From: a virus
DNA: 37,573 bases
Direction: 5' to 3' (one strand)
IMG/VR virus record: IMGVR_UViG_3300037247_000622
Coordinates: 1-37,573 of that record
A program made the translations under genes and the position numbers. Within the stretch, counting starts at the first letter, position 1. The number at the start of each line of letters is the position of its first letter. The notes under the pieces were generated by a model. That model worked only from the letters and a program-made list of their open reading frames with translations, was not told the origin of the DNA and made no database searches. This document shows, in pieces, positions 6,708-14,962 of this stretch.

Positions 6708-8235
6708 ACTTGAACAGAAACGACAGGCGTGGCGCAAGCGCGCTCAGACCGACCTTTATTGGCTCGCCAAGGAGATACTCGGCTATGACCTCGTGCCCCA
6801 CGTCCACAAGCCCGTGTGCGACCTATTTGTTCAGAAAGACCCATCCAAGAGCTTCGAGGAGCAAGACGATGTCAAGCAACGACTGCTACTCGACCCTAGA
6901 GGACACTTCAAGACGACCATCGACATCTGCGACATTGTTCAGTGGATTCTTTGTTTCCCTAATACTCGTATCCTCGTTATGTCTGGCACTCGTGAGTTGG
7001 CTCAGCGGATGAACAAAGAGATTAAGTATCACTTCCAGTACAACCAGCTCTTCCGCGAGCTGTTTCCCGAACACTGCCCCAAGCGCAAGGTCACTGACTT
7101 CGGCACTGCCGACGGCATGACTACCTTGGCCCGCACCCATCTCCGCCTCCGCGAACCGACCGTCTCCATCTCCACCATCGACTCAGTCAAGGCGGGCAGC
7201 CACTATGACATCATCAAGTGCGACGATTTGGTGAATGAGACCAACGTTGCCACCAAAGACCAGATAGAGAAGACCATCCAAGCCTACCACTACACCACGC
7301 CTATCTTAGAGCCGCACGGTTACCGCGACGTGATAGGCACCCGCTACGACTTCAGCGACCTCTACGGCCACATCCTTGACAGCGACCCGGACTCCTGGCG
7401 CACATTCATGCGTCCAGCCTGGCGCAAGACCAAGCTGACCGGAGCAGAGGTCGAGTATGACATCCTGTTCCCTGAACGCTTCACCCTGGCCAAACTCAAG
7501 ACTATCCAGAAGGAAAACCCCTATCTGTTCAACTGCCAGTACCTCAACAACCCCATCCCTGGCGAGTCTCACCAGTTCCCTGAGAAGCTGATGCGCGACC
7601 ACTTCATGCCCTTTGCTGGTATGCCCAAGCCTGATAAGGAGAAAGACTTGGACTTCCGCACCTTCGTCTGTTGGGACTTAGGCTTCTCTACCGGCATCCG
7701 CGCCGACTACACAGTCGGGGCCGTAGGAGCCTTTGATTGGGAAGGCCGTCTCTTCGTCCTTGACATCGTGCGTGGCCGCTACCTGCCCCACGAGCTGGTC
7801 AATGCAATCATCGCTACAGCCCGCAAATACAAGCCCGTGTTCATCGGCATCGAAGAGGCGGGCGGCGCTCGGCTCCTCTTGCCTGCCTTGGAGGCAAAGG
7901 CTCGTGAGCTTCGCATCCACCTGCCCATCCAATGGCTCAAGCTGAGCTATAAGAAGAACTCCAAAGAGTCCCGCATCGGCGCGCTCGAAGGCTTGCTACG
8001 GCAGAACAAACTCTATTTTATCAATGGCATGACCCACCAGGACGCCCTCATCGAGGAGTTCGCCCGCTTCCCTAAGTTCGTCCATGACGACATCCCTGAC
8101 GCCATCGCCATGCTGGTCGAGAATTACCGCTCCAAGGTCGAAGTCCCTTATCGTGACGAAGAGGTCGAGGTCATCTCCACGCCCCACTACTCGTGGGAGC
8201 TAGGTTCTGAACTCGGCGGAGGACTAATAGGCTAA
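6688..8235 (+). CDS. terL: Terminase large subunit
   Basis: A 515-residue packaging motor. It starts at TTG, overlapping the previous gene by 20 bases. A Walker A-like DPRGHFKTT lies at residues 69-77 and a Walker B region YDIIKCDDLVNE at about 173-184. The GTRYDFSD coupling region comes at about 217-224. The C-terminal nuclease has the acidic residues of the RNase H fold: D330 in CWDLG, E389/E390 in IGIEE, and D467/D468/D471 in HDDIPDAIAM. Both engine and nuclease thus look intact. It cleaves concatemers and drives DNA into the prohead through the portal. Confidence 0.95.
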   Translation: MTKEQTRLEQKRQAWRKRAQTDLYWLAKEILGYDLVPHVHKPVCDLFVQKDPSKSFEEQDDVKQRLLLDPRGHFKTTIDICDIVQWILCFPNTRILVMSGTRELAQRMNKEIKYHFQYNQLFRELFPEHCPKRKVTDFGTADGMTTLARTHLRLREPTVSISTIDSVKAGSHYDIIKCDDLVNETNVATKDQIEKTIQAYHYTTPILEPHGYRDVIGTRYDFSDLYGHILDSDPDSWRTFMRPAWRKTKLTGAEVEYDILFPERFTLAKLKTIQKENPYLFNCQYLNNPIPGESHQFPEKLMRDHFMPFAGMPKPDKEKDLDFRTFVCWDLGFSTGIRADYTVGAVGAFDWEGRLFVLDIVRGRYLPHELVNAIIATARKYKPVFIGIEEAGGARLLLPALEAKARELRIHLPIQWLKLSYKKNSKESRIGALEGLLRQNKLYFINGMTHQDALIEEFARFPKFVHDDIPDAIAMLVENYRSKVEVPYRDEEVEVISTPHYSWELGSELGGGLIG

Positions 8236-8236
8236 C

Positions 8237-8518
8237 ATGAGAAAAACTATTCTTGTTGTATTGCTCCTGACGTTTGTGTTTGCCATGACTTTAACTGGCG
8301 GGCAAATCAAGAAGCCGGATAGCTACCGCCATGCCCGCTTGAAAGTTAAAAAGGTTCGATACGAATTGATTTGGGACTGCCAAGAGAAAGGGACAACCCA
8401 TCTAGTAATACATGTGTTCGATGAGTACGGGGCAGAACACATAGTTTACCTAGACACTCCTGGCGTCATCTTTGGTCGTCACGCCATCACCCCAATGGAT
8501 TGCCAAGGCAACAGATAA
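8237..8518 (+). CDS. Small secreted or membrane-anchored protein
   Basis: A 93-residue protein with a clear N-terminal signal sequence: M-R-K, then a hydrophobic run to about residue 20, ending near GGQ. The mature part has two Cys (near 47 and 89) and strand-forming segments such as LVIHVFDEYG. The first base after the terminase stop begins the ATG. An exported phage protein here could act in lysis or block superinfection, but nothing in the sequence decides. Confidence 0.5.
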   Translation: MRKTILVVLLLTFVFAMTLTGGQIKKPDSYRHARLKVKKVRYELIWDCQEKGTTHLVIHVFDEYGAEHIVYLDTPGVIFGRHAITPMDCQGNR

Positions 8519-8519
8519 G

Positions 8520-10535
8520 ATGGCATTCCTACAAGAACAACCCGAAGCCCTACGCGACATCCAGCCGGTCGAAGCCCAAAGCCTCTTCCCACGCCAGATA
8601 CCAGAAGACCTGACTGCTCTCAGGTTAGTAGTGGGGGATATGAAGAAGGCCGAGGCGTGGGCCAATATGTTCATGTGGCGCTTCAACCGCTATGACGACC
8701 TCTACCTCTTCCGAGTGCCGATGGCTTTCTGGGAAGGCACCACCGTGCCCCGCGCCCACCTGGGCGTCCCCCTGGTCTACGAGCACATTGAGTCGCTGCT
8801 GCCTCAGGTCATCAACACGCTCTTCCTCCAGCTTCCTCCCTTTATGAGTCGCCCCCGGCCCGGCACCAGTATGCAGGTAGCACGCGCTAATGACGGCGTC
8901 TTGGGTTGGGAGTTGGAGCAGACTTTCTTCCGCGAGCAAATCCGCCTGTTGGCCAAGAGCGCCCTCCTCTACGGCACCGGCATCGGCAAGTGGGGCTGGC
9001 TCACCGAGACTAAATCCAAAGTTCGTGTCCGTAGAGTGAAGGAACCACCCTCCATCGCAGACCCTATCACTGGCCGTCTACAGCAAGTCGAGACTCCCGA
9101 CACTGACGACCTAGAGGTCGTCGTCGAGGACGAGGTAATCAACCGCCCGACCTTTGAGGCTCTCGACCTCCGCCACGTATTCGTTGACCCCGGCCTGCGT
9201 CTGCCAGACGTTCGCAAGGCCAAGTACGTCATCCACCAAGCCTATATGACCATTCGGCAACTTGACGCCCTGCGCGATGTGGAAGGCTACGACATCCCTG
9301 ACCAGAGGCGGCTAGTTAGCTTTTTCTTTCCTCCGAAAGAGGAAGCTATCCACTCCTTGGCGAGTCAGACTACTGGGGGCTCTCTGGCTTCCTTCACCAA
9401 GGAGTTCGAGCCCGCCAAGGTTGAGGAAGACACGTCAGTCAACCCGCTGGAGCATCCCCTGGAGGTGCTGGAGTACTGGTCGAAAGACCGCATCGTCACC
9501 GTCCTTCAGCGCAAGCTGGTGCTCCGGTCAGAACGCAATGAGTTCAACGTCATCCCCTTCGTCTCCACCGTCTACAGCGACGTGCCTAACCAGTTCTATG
9601 GCATCGGCGTCACCCAACTGATTGGCCCCGAACAGAGGCTCCAACAGGGCGTCATCAATGCTCGTCTTGATGACTTGTCCCTGATGCTGAACGGCATGTT
9701 CATCCGCGTCCGTGGAGCCAACACTCCTACTCAGCAAATCCGCGTCCGTCCCGGCGGAGTCATCGACAGCGACTCGAAGGACGGCGTGACTCCCATCGAC
9801 CGCAAGCCCGCCGTTCCTGAGTCCTTCGCTGAGATAGACGCCAGCGACAAACGGGCCCAGCGACGCACCGGAGCCAACGAGCTAGTCGTGCAAGGCACAA
9901 TCCCCTCCAGCGGCTCTACCTTCGGGCGCACAGCTACCGGCATCAACGCACTCTCCGCTGGGGCAGGCACTCGCATTCAATACTTCATCGAGAACCTGGC
10001 CGACCAGGTCTATGTGCCCGTCCTTCGCGCCTTCACGGAGATGAACCGCACTCGTCTGATGCCGAGCCAAATCCAGCGCGTCCTTAGCGAAGAGTTGGCT
10101 ATCCAGTACGAGGGCGATGCTCTTGACATTCTGAATGGCCGGTTTGAGTTCGAGATACTGGCGGCGGGCAAACTTCAGGCCCGCTCCAGCATGGCTCAGT
10201 CCCTACCCCTGCTATTCCAGTTCATCACCAACGAGCCGGTCATCGCCGCCCTGGCTGAACAGGGCCGCAAGGTGAACTTCGCTGAGCTGGTCAATATGGT
10301 CTTTGATGTGAGCGGCTGGCCCAACAAGACCGACGTGATAGTGGCCATGACTCCGCAGGAGCAACAGCGACGGCTGATGAACAATCCCGCTGTGGCTGCA
10401 CAGGCACTGGCGGCACAGAAGTCAGAGCAGAAGAGCCGTGAGGCAGAACAGAAACTCGAAGGGCAGGCTGGTAGGGACATCCTGAAAGCCAGACTAGAGG
10501 AGGTGGTAGGTGGAACCGAACAACCAGCAGGATAA
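8520..10535 (+). CDS. Portal protein
   Basis: A 671-residue protein, the size of podoviral portals. I place the start at the ATG at 8520, just after the previous stop; an in-frame GTG at 8472 lies deep in that gene. Features include an N-terminal aromatic-rich region, a long alpha/beta core with VIPFVSTVYSDVPNQFYGIGV (followed by EQRLQQGVINARLDDLSLMLNG) in the middle, and a C-terminal helical, Gln/Ala-rich tail. This middle segment is typical of portals that dock DNA at the vertex. Gene order (terminase, portal, scaffold, capsid) supports the call. One 12-mer repeat lies near its start. Confidence 0.85.
   Translation: MAFLQEQPEALRDIQPVEAQSLFPRQIPEDLTALRLVVGDMKKAEAWANMFMWRFNRYDDLYLFRVPMAFWEGTTVPRAHLGVPLVYEHIESLLPQVINTLFLQLPPFMSRPRPGTSMQVARANDGVLGWELEQTFFREQIRLLAKSALLYGTGIGKWGWLTETKSKVRVRRVKEPPSIADPITGRLQQVETPDTDDLEVVVEDEVINRPTFEALDLRHVFVDPGLRLPDVRKAKYVIHQAYMTIRQLDALRDVEGYDIPDQRRLVSFFFPPKEEAIHSLASQTTGGSLASFTKEFEPAKVEEDTSVNPLEHPLEVLEYWSKDRIVTVLQRKLVLRSERNEFNVIPFVSTVYSDVPNQFYGIGVTQLIGPEQRLQQGVINARLDDLSLMLNGMFIRVRGANTPTQQIRVRPGGVIDSDSKDGVTPIDRKPAVPESFAEIDASDKRAQRRTGANELVVQGTIPSSGSTFGRTATGINALSAGAGTRIQYFIENLADQVYVPVLRAFTEMNRTRLMPSQIQRVLSEELAIQYEGDALDILNGRFEFEILAAGKLQARSSMAQSLPLLFQFITNEPVIAALAEQGRKVNFAELVNMVFDVSGWPNKTDVIVAMTPQEQQRRLMNNPAVAAQALAAQKSEQKSREAEQKLEGQAGRDILKARLEEVVGGTEQPAG
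8614..8625 (+). repeat. Repeated 12-mer, copy 1
   Basis: CTGCTCTCAGGT, inside the portal gene. Here the flanks extend it to ACCTGACTGCTCTCAGGT (8608-8625), an inverted repeat with 6-base arms. The 16 bases 8610-8625 are identical to copy 4. Confidence 0.75.
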
Positions 10536-10857
10536 AGAGCTAATCAAGCTGTTCGAGCGCGGCAAGTATCTCTACGACTTGACGTTCTCGCCGGGCTGGG
10601 GTGTCCTGCTCGACATGATGGAGTCCATCGTAGCCGAGTCAGAAGCCAACCTCTTCAACTCCATCAGCACCGACCCTCAGGTCATCGTGGCCTACCAGAA
10701 GCGAGCCAACGCCTATCGGGCTTTCTTTCACCGCTTCCAACTCGATGTAAATGAAGCAATTAGGGTCGCCCGTGAAGTCCCACTGGCAGCCACTCAGAAC
10801 CCACTGCCTGGCGCTGACGAAGGGCTTGACACAGGCCCCAAAAATGTGGTATACTAA
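10510..10857 (+). CDS. Small protein between portal and scaffold
   Basis: A 115-residue protein starting at GTG with a good GAGGAGG site, overlapping the portal end by 26 bases. It is predicted to be mostly helical and acidic, with a central segment (IVAESEANLFNSISTDPQ) and an aromatic-rich helix (YQKRANAYRAFFHRF). A promoter lies in its last codons. Its place suggests a packaging or prohead assembly role, but I do not recognise the family. Confidence 0.6.
   Translation: MEPNNQQDKELIKLFERGKYLYDLTFSPGWGVLLDMMESIVAESEANLFNSISTDPQVIVAYQKRANAYRAFFHRFQLDVNEAIRVAREVPLAATQNPLPGADEGLDTGPKNVVY
10826..10855 (+). promoter_or_regulatory. Promoter for scaffold and capsid genes
   Basis: TTGACA at 10826-10831, an 18-base spacer ending in TGTGG, and TATACT at 10850-10855, with TG extension. 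It lies in the last codons of the gene at 10510, directly before the scaffold. It shares its -35, spacing and -10 with the promoter at 1467-1496. A local promoter would raise scaffold and capsid output. Confidence 0.65.
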
Positions 10858-10886
10858 CTTAGGGCGTATTGCCTATAGGAGATAAA

Positions 10887-11735
10887 ATGTCAGATTTCGG
10901 ATTGGCGTCTGAATTGGACGTGTTTGAGGCACAGGCAGTGGAACCTGCGAAGGAACCTGCCGCTGGCGAGCCTAAGAAGTTCGTCAAAGAGATTGACCTA
11001 GGCGACGGTAGCGGCACTCAGAAGTTTGAAGCCGACACCGAAGCTGAGTTGATTGACAAGTTGGTCGAGGCTCAGACCAACGCCACCAAAGAGATTAGGA
11101 AGCTGCAACGAGCCAAGCCCCGCGTTCGACCGCAGAAGCGGGAGCGCGTGAACGAGCCTGAGCGACCCTTCGCCGAGCCCATCCAGGTTTCGGTACAGGA
11201 TGACCTTGATTTTGCAGCAGGGTTGAGCGTTAATCCCAGCAAGGTGTTTGGTCGCTTATTCGAGGCCAGCACAGGAATCAAACTCGCTGGCCTGAGAGCA
11301 ACCTCGGAGAAGGTTGGGCAGATGGTCTCGCAGATGGAGGAGCAGCAAGCAGCACAGACCTTCATCAATGCGACGCCGGAGTTCAAGCCATCGAAGGCGA
11401 ACTCGGATGCTCTACTTGGAATTTTGGAAGATGAGGAACTGCCGGTAACACAGCAGAACCTCTCCTACGCATATCAGCAGGCAATGGAGGGCGCATTGCT
11501 TGAGCTGCCTGCTGCCCCTAAACCGGAACCTAAGCCGCAAGCTGAGGGGACGGTTACTAAGGTGAAACGCACACAAACCGGCTTGTCCGGCGCTGATGCA
11601 GGTCAAAAGCCTGTGCCAGAAGCCGAACAAACGGGGGCGTTGCCTGACGTGAATAAGTTGCTCGAAGGCGACTTGGAAACCTCTCGTGAACGCATTGTCC
11701 GAGAGATGCACCGGCTTCGCCCGCCCGCCGCTTAA
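10887..11735 (+). CDS. Scaffolding protein
   Basis: A 282-residue, highly charged, low-complexity protein, just before the major capsid gene. The ATG at 10887 has TAGGAG upstream. It has an acidic Glu/Ala/Pro-rich N-terminus, a helical middle with coiled-coil character (EAELIDKLVEAQTNATKEI; SEKVGQMVSQMEEQQAAQ) and a basic C-terminus ending RERIVREMHRLRPP. Scaffolds commonly have a basic C-terminus that contacts the capsid. Sequence identity between scaffolds is low, so position and composition carry the call. Confidence 0.75.
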   Translation: MSDFGLASELDVFEAQAVEPAKEPAAGEPKKFVKEIDLGDGSGTQKFEADTEAELIDKLVEAQTNATKEIRKLQRAKPRVRPQKRERVNEPERPFAEPIQVSVQDDLDFAAGLSVNPSKVFGRLFEASTGIKLAGLRATSEKVGQMVSQMEEQQAAQTFINATPEFKPSKANSDALLGILEDEELPVTQQNLSYAYQQAMEGALLELPAAPKPEPKPQAEGTVTKVKRTQTGLSGADAGQKPVPEAEQTGALPDVNKLLEGDLETSRERIVREMHRLRPPAA

Positions 11736-11763
11736 ACCTAGCTATTACTCTATCATAGAGGTT
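11735..11763 (+). promoter_or_regulatory. Hairpin covering the capsid ribosome-binding site
   Basis: AACCT (11735-11739) can pair with AGGTT (11759-11763), and CTAT (11742-11745) with ATAG (11755-11758), leaving a 9-base loop. The 3' arm holds the AGAGG that precedes the TTG start at 11771. The fold would hide the binding site, so capsid translation may be controlled, or opened by ribosomes ending the scaffold gene. Predicted by eye only. Confidence 0.4.
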
Positions 11764-11770
11764 CAATACC

Positions 11771-12751
11771 TTGGCTTATCAACCCGCTTCTGTTCAAACT
11801 AGTACTGCTAGCCTGACTCATCTGGCTACGGTATGGTATGACAAAGTCGCAGTTGAAAACCTGAAGGCTAACCTGCCCTTCGTTGCCGCCTCTGCCCGTC
11901 GTAAGCTGCCTAACCGCAGCGGCAAGACCATTCAGATGTTCTCATACAGTCTGTTGGCTGCCAACACTACGCCTGGTTCTGAAGGCACCGTCGGAACAGG
12001 TATCGCTCCTACCACCGTCAACCGCTCCGCGACGGTCGAACAGTACTTTGACTTTATGTCCTTCTCGGACATTCTAGAAGAGACTGCCATCGACCCCATC
12101 GTAGAGAACTCGGCTGCCGAGATGGGTTATCGCGCCGCTCTCACGGCCAATACCCTGGCTCGGTCAGAGTTCGAGACCACCGCCTCCCAAACTGGCGGGC
12201 AGATTGACCTGTCTGACAACGAGTTCATGTCTGGCTCGATTGTTCGTCAGGCCGAGATGGACTTGCGCTCAGACGATGTTCGTCCGGCTGCGGGTGGGCT
12301 CTTCATGGGAATCATCCATCCTTTCGCCGCCTTTGACCTGTTGAATGACAATACCGCTGGTAGTGTCTCAGACGTGTTGAAGCGCAGCGAGTCGGGTGCC
12401 CGTGAGTTGCAGCGTGGCATTCAGGGCTTTCGTGTGACTGAGTTTGCTGGTGTTCGTTTCATCGAGACCACCACCACAGGCTCAACCGCAACCTTCCCCT
12501 CCGGGGCGAAAGTCGGCTACCATACCTACGTCATCGGTCAGGACGCTGTCTTCACCGTTTCGCTCGGCTCGACTGAGATTCCGCAAGACCGGAACTTCCG
12601 TCTGTCCGTCAAGCGGTGGTCGCCATCCGTCGCCGACCCTGCTGGTGTCATCGGTGCGTCAGTCGCATACAACTTCCGGTTCGCCGCTCTCAGAGCGCCG
12701 GGCTCGACGATTCGTCTGCGTCAGATTCGTTCCGAAACCAGCATTACCTAG
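11771..12751 (+). CDS. Major capsid protein, N4-gp56-like
   Basis: A 326-residue protein. The start is TTG with AGAGG eight bases upstream; no downstream start would keep the conserved N-terminus. Residues 15-60 read LTHLATVWYDKVAVENLKANLPF...RKLPNRSGKTIQMFSY, followed by a G-rich loop (TPGSEGTVGTG) and TVNRSATVEQYFDFMSFSDI, which matches the N4-gp56 capsid family (an HK97-type fold). FMGIIHPFAAFDL and a strand-rich C-terminal third complete the pattern. It forms the icosahedral shell after the scaffold leaves. Confidence 0.85.
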   Translation: MAYQPASVQTSTASLTHLATVWYDKVAVENLKANLPFVAASARRKLPNRSGKTIQMFSYSLLAANTTPGSEGTVGTGIAPTTVNRSATVEQYFDFMSFSDILEETAIDPIVENSAAEMGYRAALTANTLARSEFETTASQTGGQIDLSDNEFMSGSIVRQAEMDLRSDDVRPAAGGLFMGIIHPFAAFDLLNDNTAGSVSDVLKRSESGARELQRGIQGFRVTEFAGVRFIETTTTGSTATFPSGAKVGYHTYVIGQDAVFTVSLGSTEIPQDRNFRLSVKRWSPSVADPAGVIGASVAYNFRFAALRAPGSTIRLRQIRSETSIT

Positions 12752-12757
12752 TCTGCT

Positions 12758-12928
12758 ATGAAATTTGTCTTTGGTCAAGACATGATATTCGAGGCTTCCG
12801 AATGGGCTTGCCCCCATCAGGCCGCTCTTGAAATCATCGCCCACGATTGGAGACTCCACCAGGAGCCTCCTCTTACGCTGGTCTTGGACAAATCATATAA
12901 CGTACTAGATTGCATTCCATGCTCGTAG
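12758..12928 (+). CDS. Possible short Cys/His protein after capsid
   Basis: A 56-residue frame in the gap after the capsid gene. It includes WACPHQA (residues 17-23) and DCIPCS at the C-terminus, which could bind a metal. I see no clear Shine-Dalgarno site. Its end overlaps the next ATG (12919) by ten bases, as expected of coupled genes. Support is moderate; codon use looks like that of the neighbours. Confidence 0.4.
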   Translation: MKFVFGQDMIFEASEWACPHQAALEIIAHDWRLHQEPPLTLVLDKSYNVLDCIPCS

Positions 12929-13419
12929 GCACTACTGAGCACGTTAAGCGTGTCCGTGGACGAGAGGCTCTCGCAAGGAGCTTCGAGGACACCGACCGCC
13001 AGCTTGCTCCGCAGCGCTTTCCTGAGCAGGACAGTTGGAAAGAGAGCGAGCGTCGCCTGGGTCGTGGCATGACGCACATAGCTCTTTTCAATTATGTCCG
13101 CAAATACATCCACAGTGTGGTTATGGAGACCAGCTTCAATGACCCAGCAGTGGCTGGTTTCTATTCACACGACACTCGCGGCAAACACTATCTAGTCGCT
13201 TTCGACAAGGGGTTCTTGCCGGAGTGGAGCATCATTGAGACTGACCGAGCCGACCTCCCCGTCAAGGAGCGTCGCGGTTGGCGCACGGTTCTTCTGCATC
13301 TACTGAAGCGGAAGGCCATCACCTTCAACCAAGTGAGTGAGATAGTGCGTTGTCACTATGGCTACTCGCCGGTTGAATGGAATCGTTACTGGCATCTACA
13401 TGTCAGCGACTTTAAATAG
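12919..13419 (+). CDS. Unknown conserved-type protein downstream of capsid
   Basis: About 166 residues. I prefer the ATG at 12919; a TTG nine bases upstream (12910) is also in frame. A charged N-terminal third precedes an alpha/beta region with YSHDTRGKHYLVAFDKGFLPEW and a basic helix LLHLLKRKAITFNQV. Trp and Tyr are frequent near the C-terminus (YGYSPVEWNRYWHLH). No family is recognised. Late position suggests a virion or assembly role. Confidence 0.5.
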   Translation: MLVGTTEHVKRVRGREALARSFEDTDRQLAPQRFPEQDSWKESERRLGRGMTHIALFNYVRKYIHSVVMETSFNDPAVAGFYSHDTRGKHYLVAFDKGFLPEWSIIETDRADLPVKERRGWRTVLLHLLKRKAITFNQVSEIVRCHYGYSPVEWNRYWHLHVSDFK

Positions 13420-13430
13420 GAGAAACATAA

Positions 13431-13955
13431 ATGCCTAATGCTAACACATTTGCAAAAGCGGCCTTCGCGCCTGGAGCAAACGGTGGTGTGAGTACGGGAG
13501 CGGACTTCCAGTTTGCTGGAACAGACGGGAACCGCCTTCGCTTGCGCCTACCACCTGCTTCCGTCGATGGCAGCCGTTCGTTCCGCGTCAAGGCTGGTGG
13601 CCGTGTAACCACGCCCGCCTCCGCCGGGACGCTGCTCATCACGCTCTACCACGGCGACTCAGCCACGATTGGTTCCAATACCATTATCGAGGCTAGCACC
13701 GCGAGAGAGATTGCCACTGGCGACGCTGCCTGGTATATTGAAGCGACTCTTCAGACTGACGCCAGTGAGCAAGACCTGCACGGCGTAGGCTGGAGCATCG
13801 TCAATTCACTGTTGGACGCCGAAGCTGTCATCGACAACTTCCCGTCCAGCGTTGACCCCACCGCCGAGATTGCCTTCACTCTCGTTGGCAACTTCGAGGA
13901 ATCGGACGCCGACCAGTTCGCTATCTGTGATTACTTCGAAGCAGAAGCCCTGTAG
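13431..13955 (+). CDS. Beta-rich virion protein, possible decoration protein
   Basis: A 174-residue protein with an AGGAG site. Strand-forming segments dominate (FRVKAGGRV, GTLLITLYHGDS, AWYIEATLQTD, EIAFTLVGNF), with a hydrophobic, Gly-rich N-terminus. It lacks Cys until the last residues (FAICDYFEAEAL). The composition and the place after the capsid gene suit a head decoration or minor virion protein. Confidence 0.5.
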   Translation: MPNANTFAKAAFAPGANGGVSTGADFQFAGTDGNRLRLRLPPASVDGSRSFRVKAGGRVTTPASAGTLLITLYHGDSATIGSNTIIEASTAREIATGDAAWYIEATLQTDASEQDLHGVGWSIVNSLLDAEAVIDNFPSSVDPTAEIAFTLVGNFEESDADQFAICDYFEAEAL

Positions 13956-14014
13956 TCTGTAGCACCCATACCAACACAGCCGTTCTTTGCCTGAATGGCT
14001 AAGGAGAATATGCA

Positions 14015-14593
14015 ATGGCAAGTACATTTGTAACAAAAGGTAGGCACTTCAAATTCAAGTTGCCGGATGAAGGAGTCCGCATCGAGGCAGGCCACGTCGC
14101 CCAAGTCCCCTTGGTCGTCGAGGGCGTGCTTGGTTCTGCTCAGACTGGAGACCTCATACAGGGGTTGGATGGCAATACCACCAGCCAGGATGTAGTCTTT
14201 AACGTCAACCAGGACGGCCAGATTGAAGCTGGCGCTCGCTTCACCGTCACCTACCACATCGTTACGGCGTCTGTCGATGCTCATATTTGGACGTGCCCCG
14301 TAGGTCGAACTGCTCGTGTCCTTGGTATCAGTGAAATCCATGTTACCACCGACGCTGGCGAGACTCTTATGGTCACAAAGGCGGAAGGCACTGAAGCCCC
14401 CACCTCCGGTCAGGACTTGCTCACTGGCACCTTCGATTTGTCCTCAACGGCCAATACCGTCGTCAATGGTACTCTGACTGCCACCGACGCAGACCGTGTG
14501 TTTGCGGCAGGAGACCGTCTTGCTCTGGACTTCGGAGGCTCACTCGACTCCGCCGACGGTGCTGTGACGATTGACATGGTGTATGAATCCTAA
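14015..14593 (+). CDS. Virion protein with conserved phage beta domain
   Basis: A 192-residue protein with a TAAGGAG site. The N-terminal 90 residues are a strand-rich domain. The C-terminal half carries a pattern I know from many tailed phages: ETLMVTKAEGTEAP, then DLLTGTFDLSSTANTVVNGTLT, then FAAGDRLALDFGGSL. This domain is common in head-decoration or tail-associated proteins. It lies in the decoration-like cluster after the capsid gene. Confidence 0.6.
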   Translation: MASTFVTKGRHFKFKLPDEGVRIEAGHVAQVPLVVEGVLGSAQTGDLIQGLDGNTTSQDVVFNVNQDGQIEAGARFTVTYHIVTASVDAHIWTCPVGRTARVLGISEIHVTTDAGETLMVTKAEGTEAPTSGQDLLTGTFDLSSTANTVVNGTLTATDADRVFAAGDRLALDFGGSLDSADGAVTIDMVYES

Positions 14594-14610
14594 CTAAGAA
14601 GGAGAATTAA

Positions 14611-14952
14611 ATGGCTGATGAAAGAGCCGTTGTAATGACCCCCGACCAGCTTGAATCGCTGGTCAAAGCTGCCCGCTCACCCATCGTGGACGAGGCTGCT
14701 CTCAGGTCGAAAGAAGAATCCCGCCTACGAATGCGAGAGAAGATTGCTCAGAAGCGCCGCAATGACGAAAGGAAATATGCTGCTTGTGGGCATTTGCGCG
14801 AGGACAATACAAGTCGTATGGCGTGGATGTTCAACAGCGATGGTGTCCGCCGTGGTGTATGTCAGTTCTGCGGCATGACCTGTGCGCCCGACCATCCTGA
14901 GTACGACCGCCTCATTCGCATTCCTACACGTGCGCCCCACATCGTAGGGTAA
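14611..14952 (+). CDS. Zinc-binding late protein
   Basis: A 113-residue protein with an AAGGAG site. A charged helical N-terminal half (residues about 10-55) is followed by ACGH (about 58-61) and RGVCQFCGM (80-88), which together could hold one zinc ion. A 12-mer repeat copy lies in its middle. Late position and helix-plus-zinc layout suggest a small assembly factor. No family is recognised. Confidence 0.5.
   Translation: MADERAVVMTPDQLESLVKAARSPIVDEAALRSKEESRLRMREKIAQKRRNDERKYAACGHLREDNTSRMAWMFNSDGVRRGVCQFCGMTCAPDHPEYDRLIRIPTRAPHIVG
14696..14707 (+). repeat. Repeated 12-mer, copy 2
   Basis: CTGCTCTCAGGT inside the zinc-binding late gene, same strand as the gene, followed by C as in three other copies. 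No inverted arms are kept here. Confidence 0.7.
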
Positions 14953-14962
14953 GAGGTAGTCG

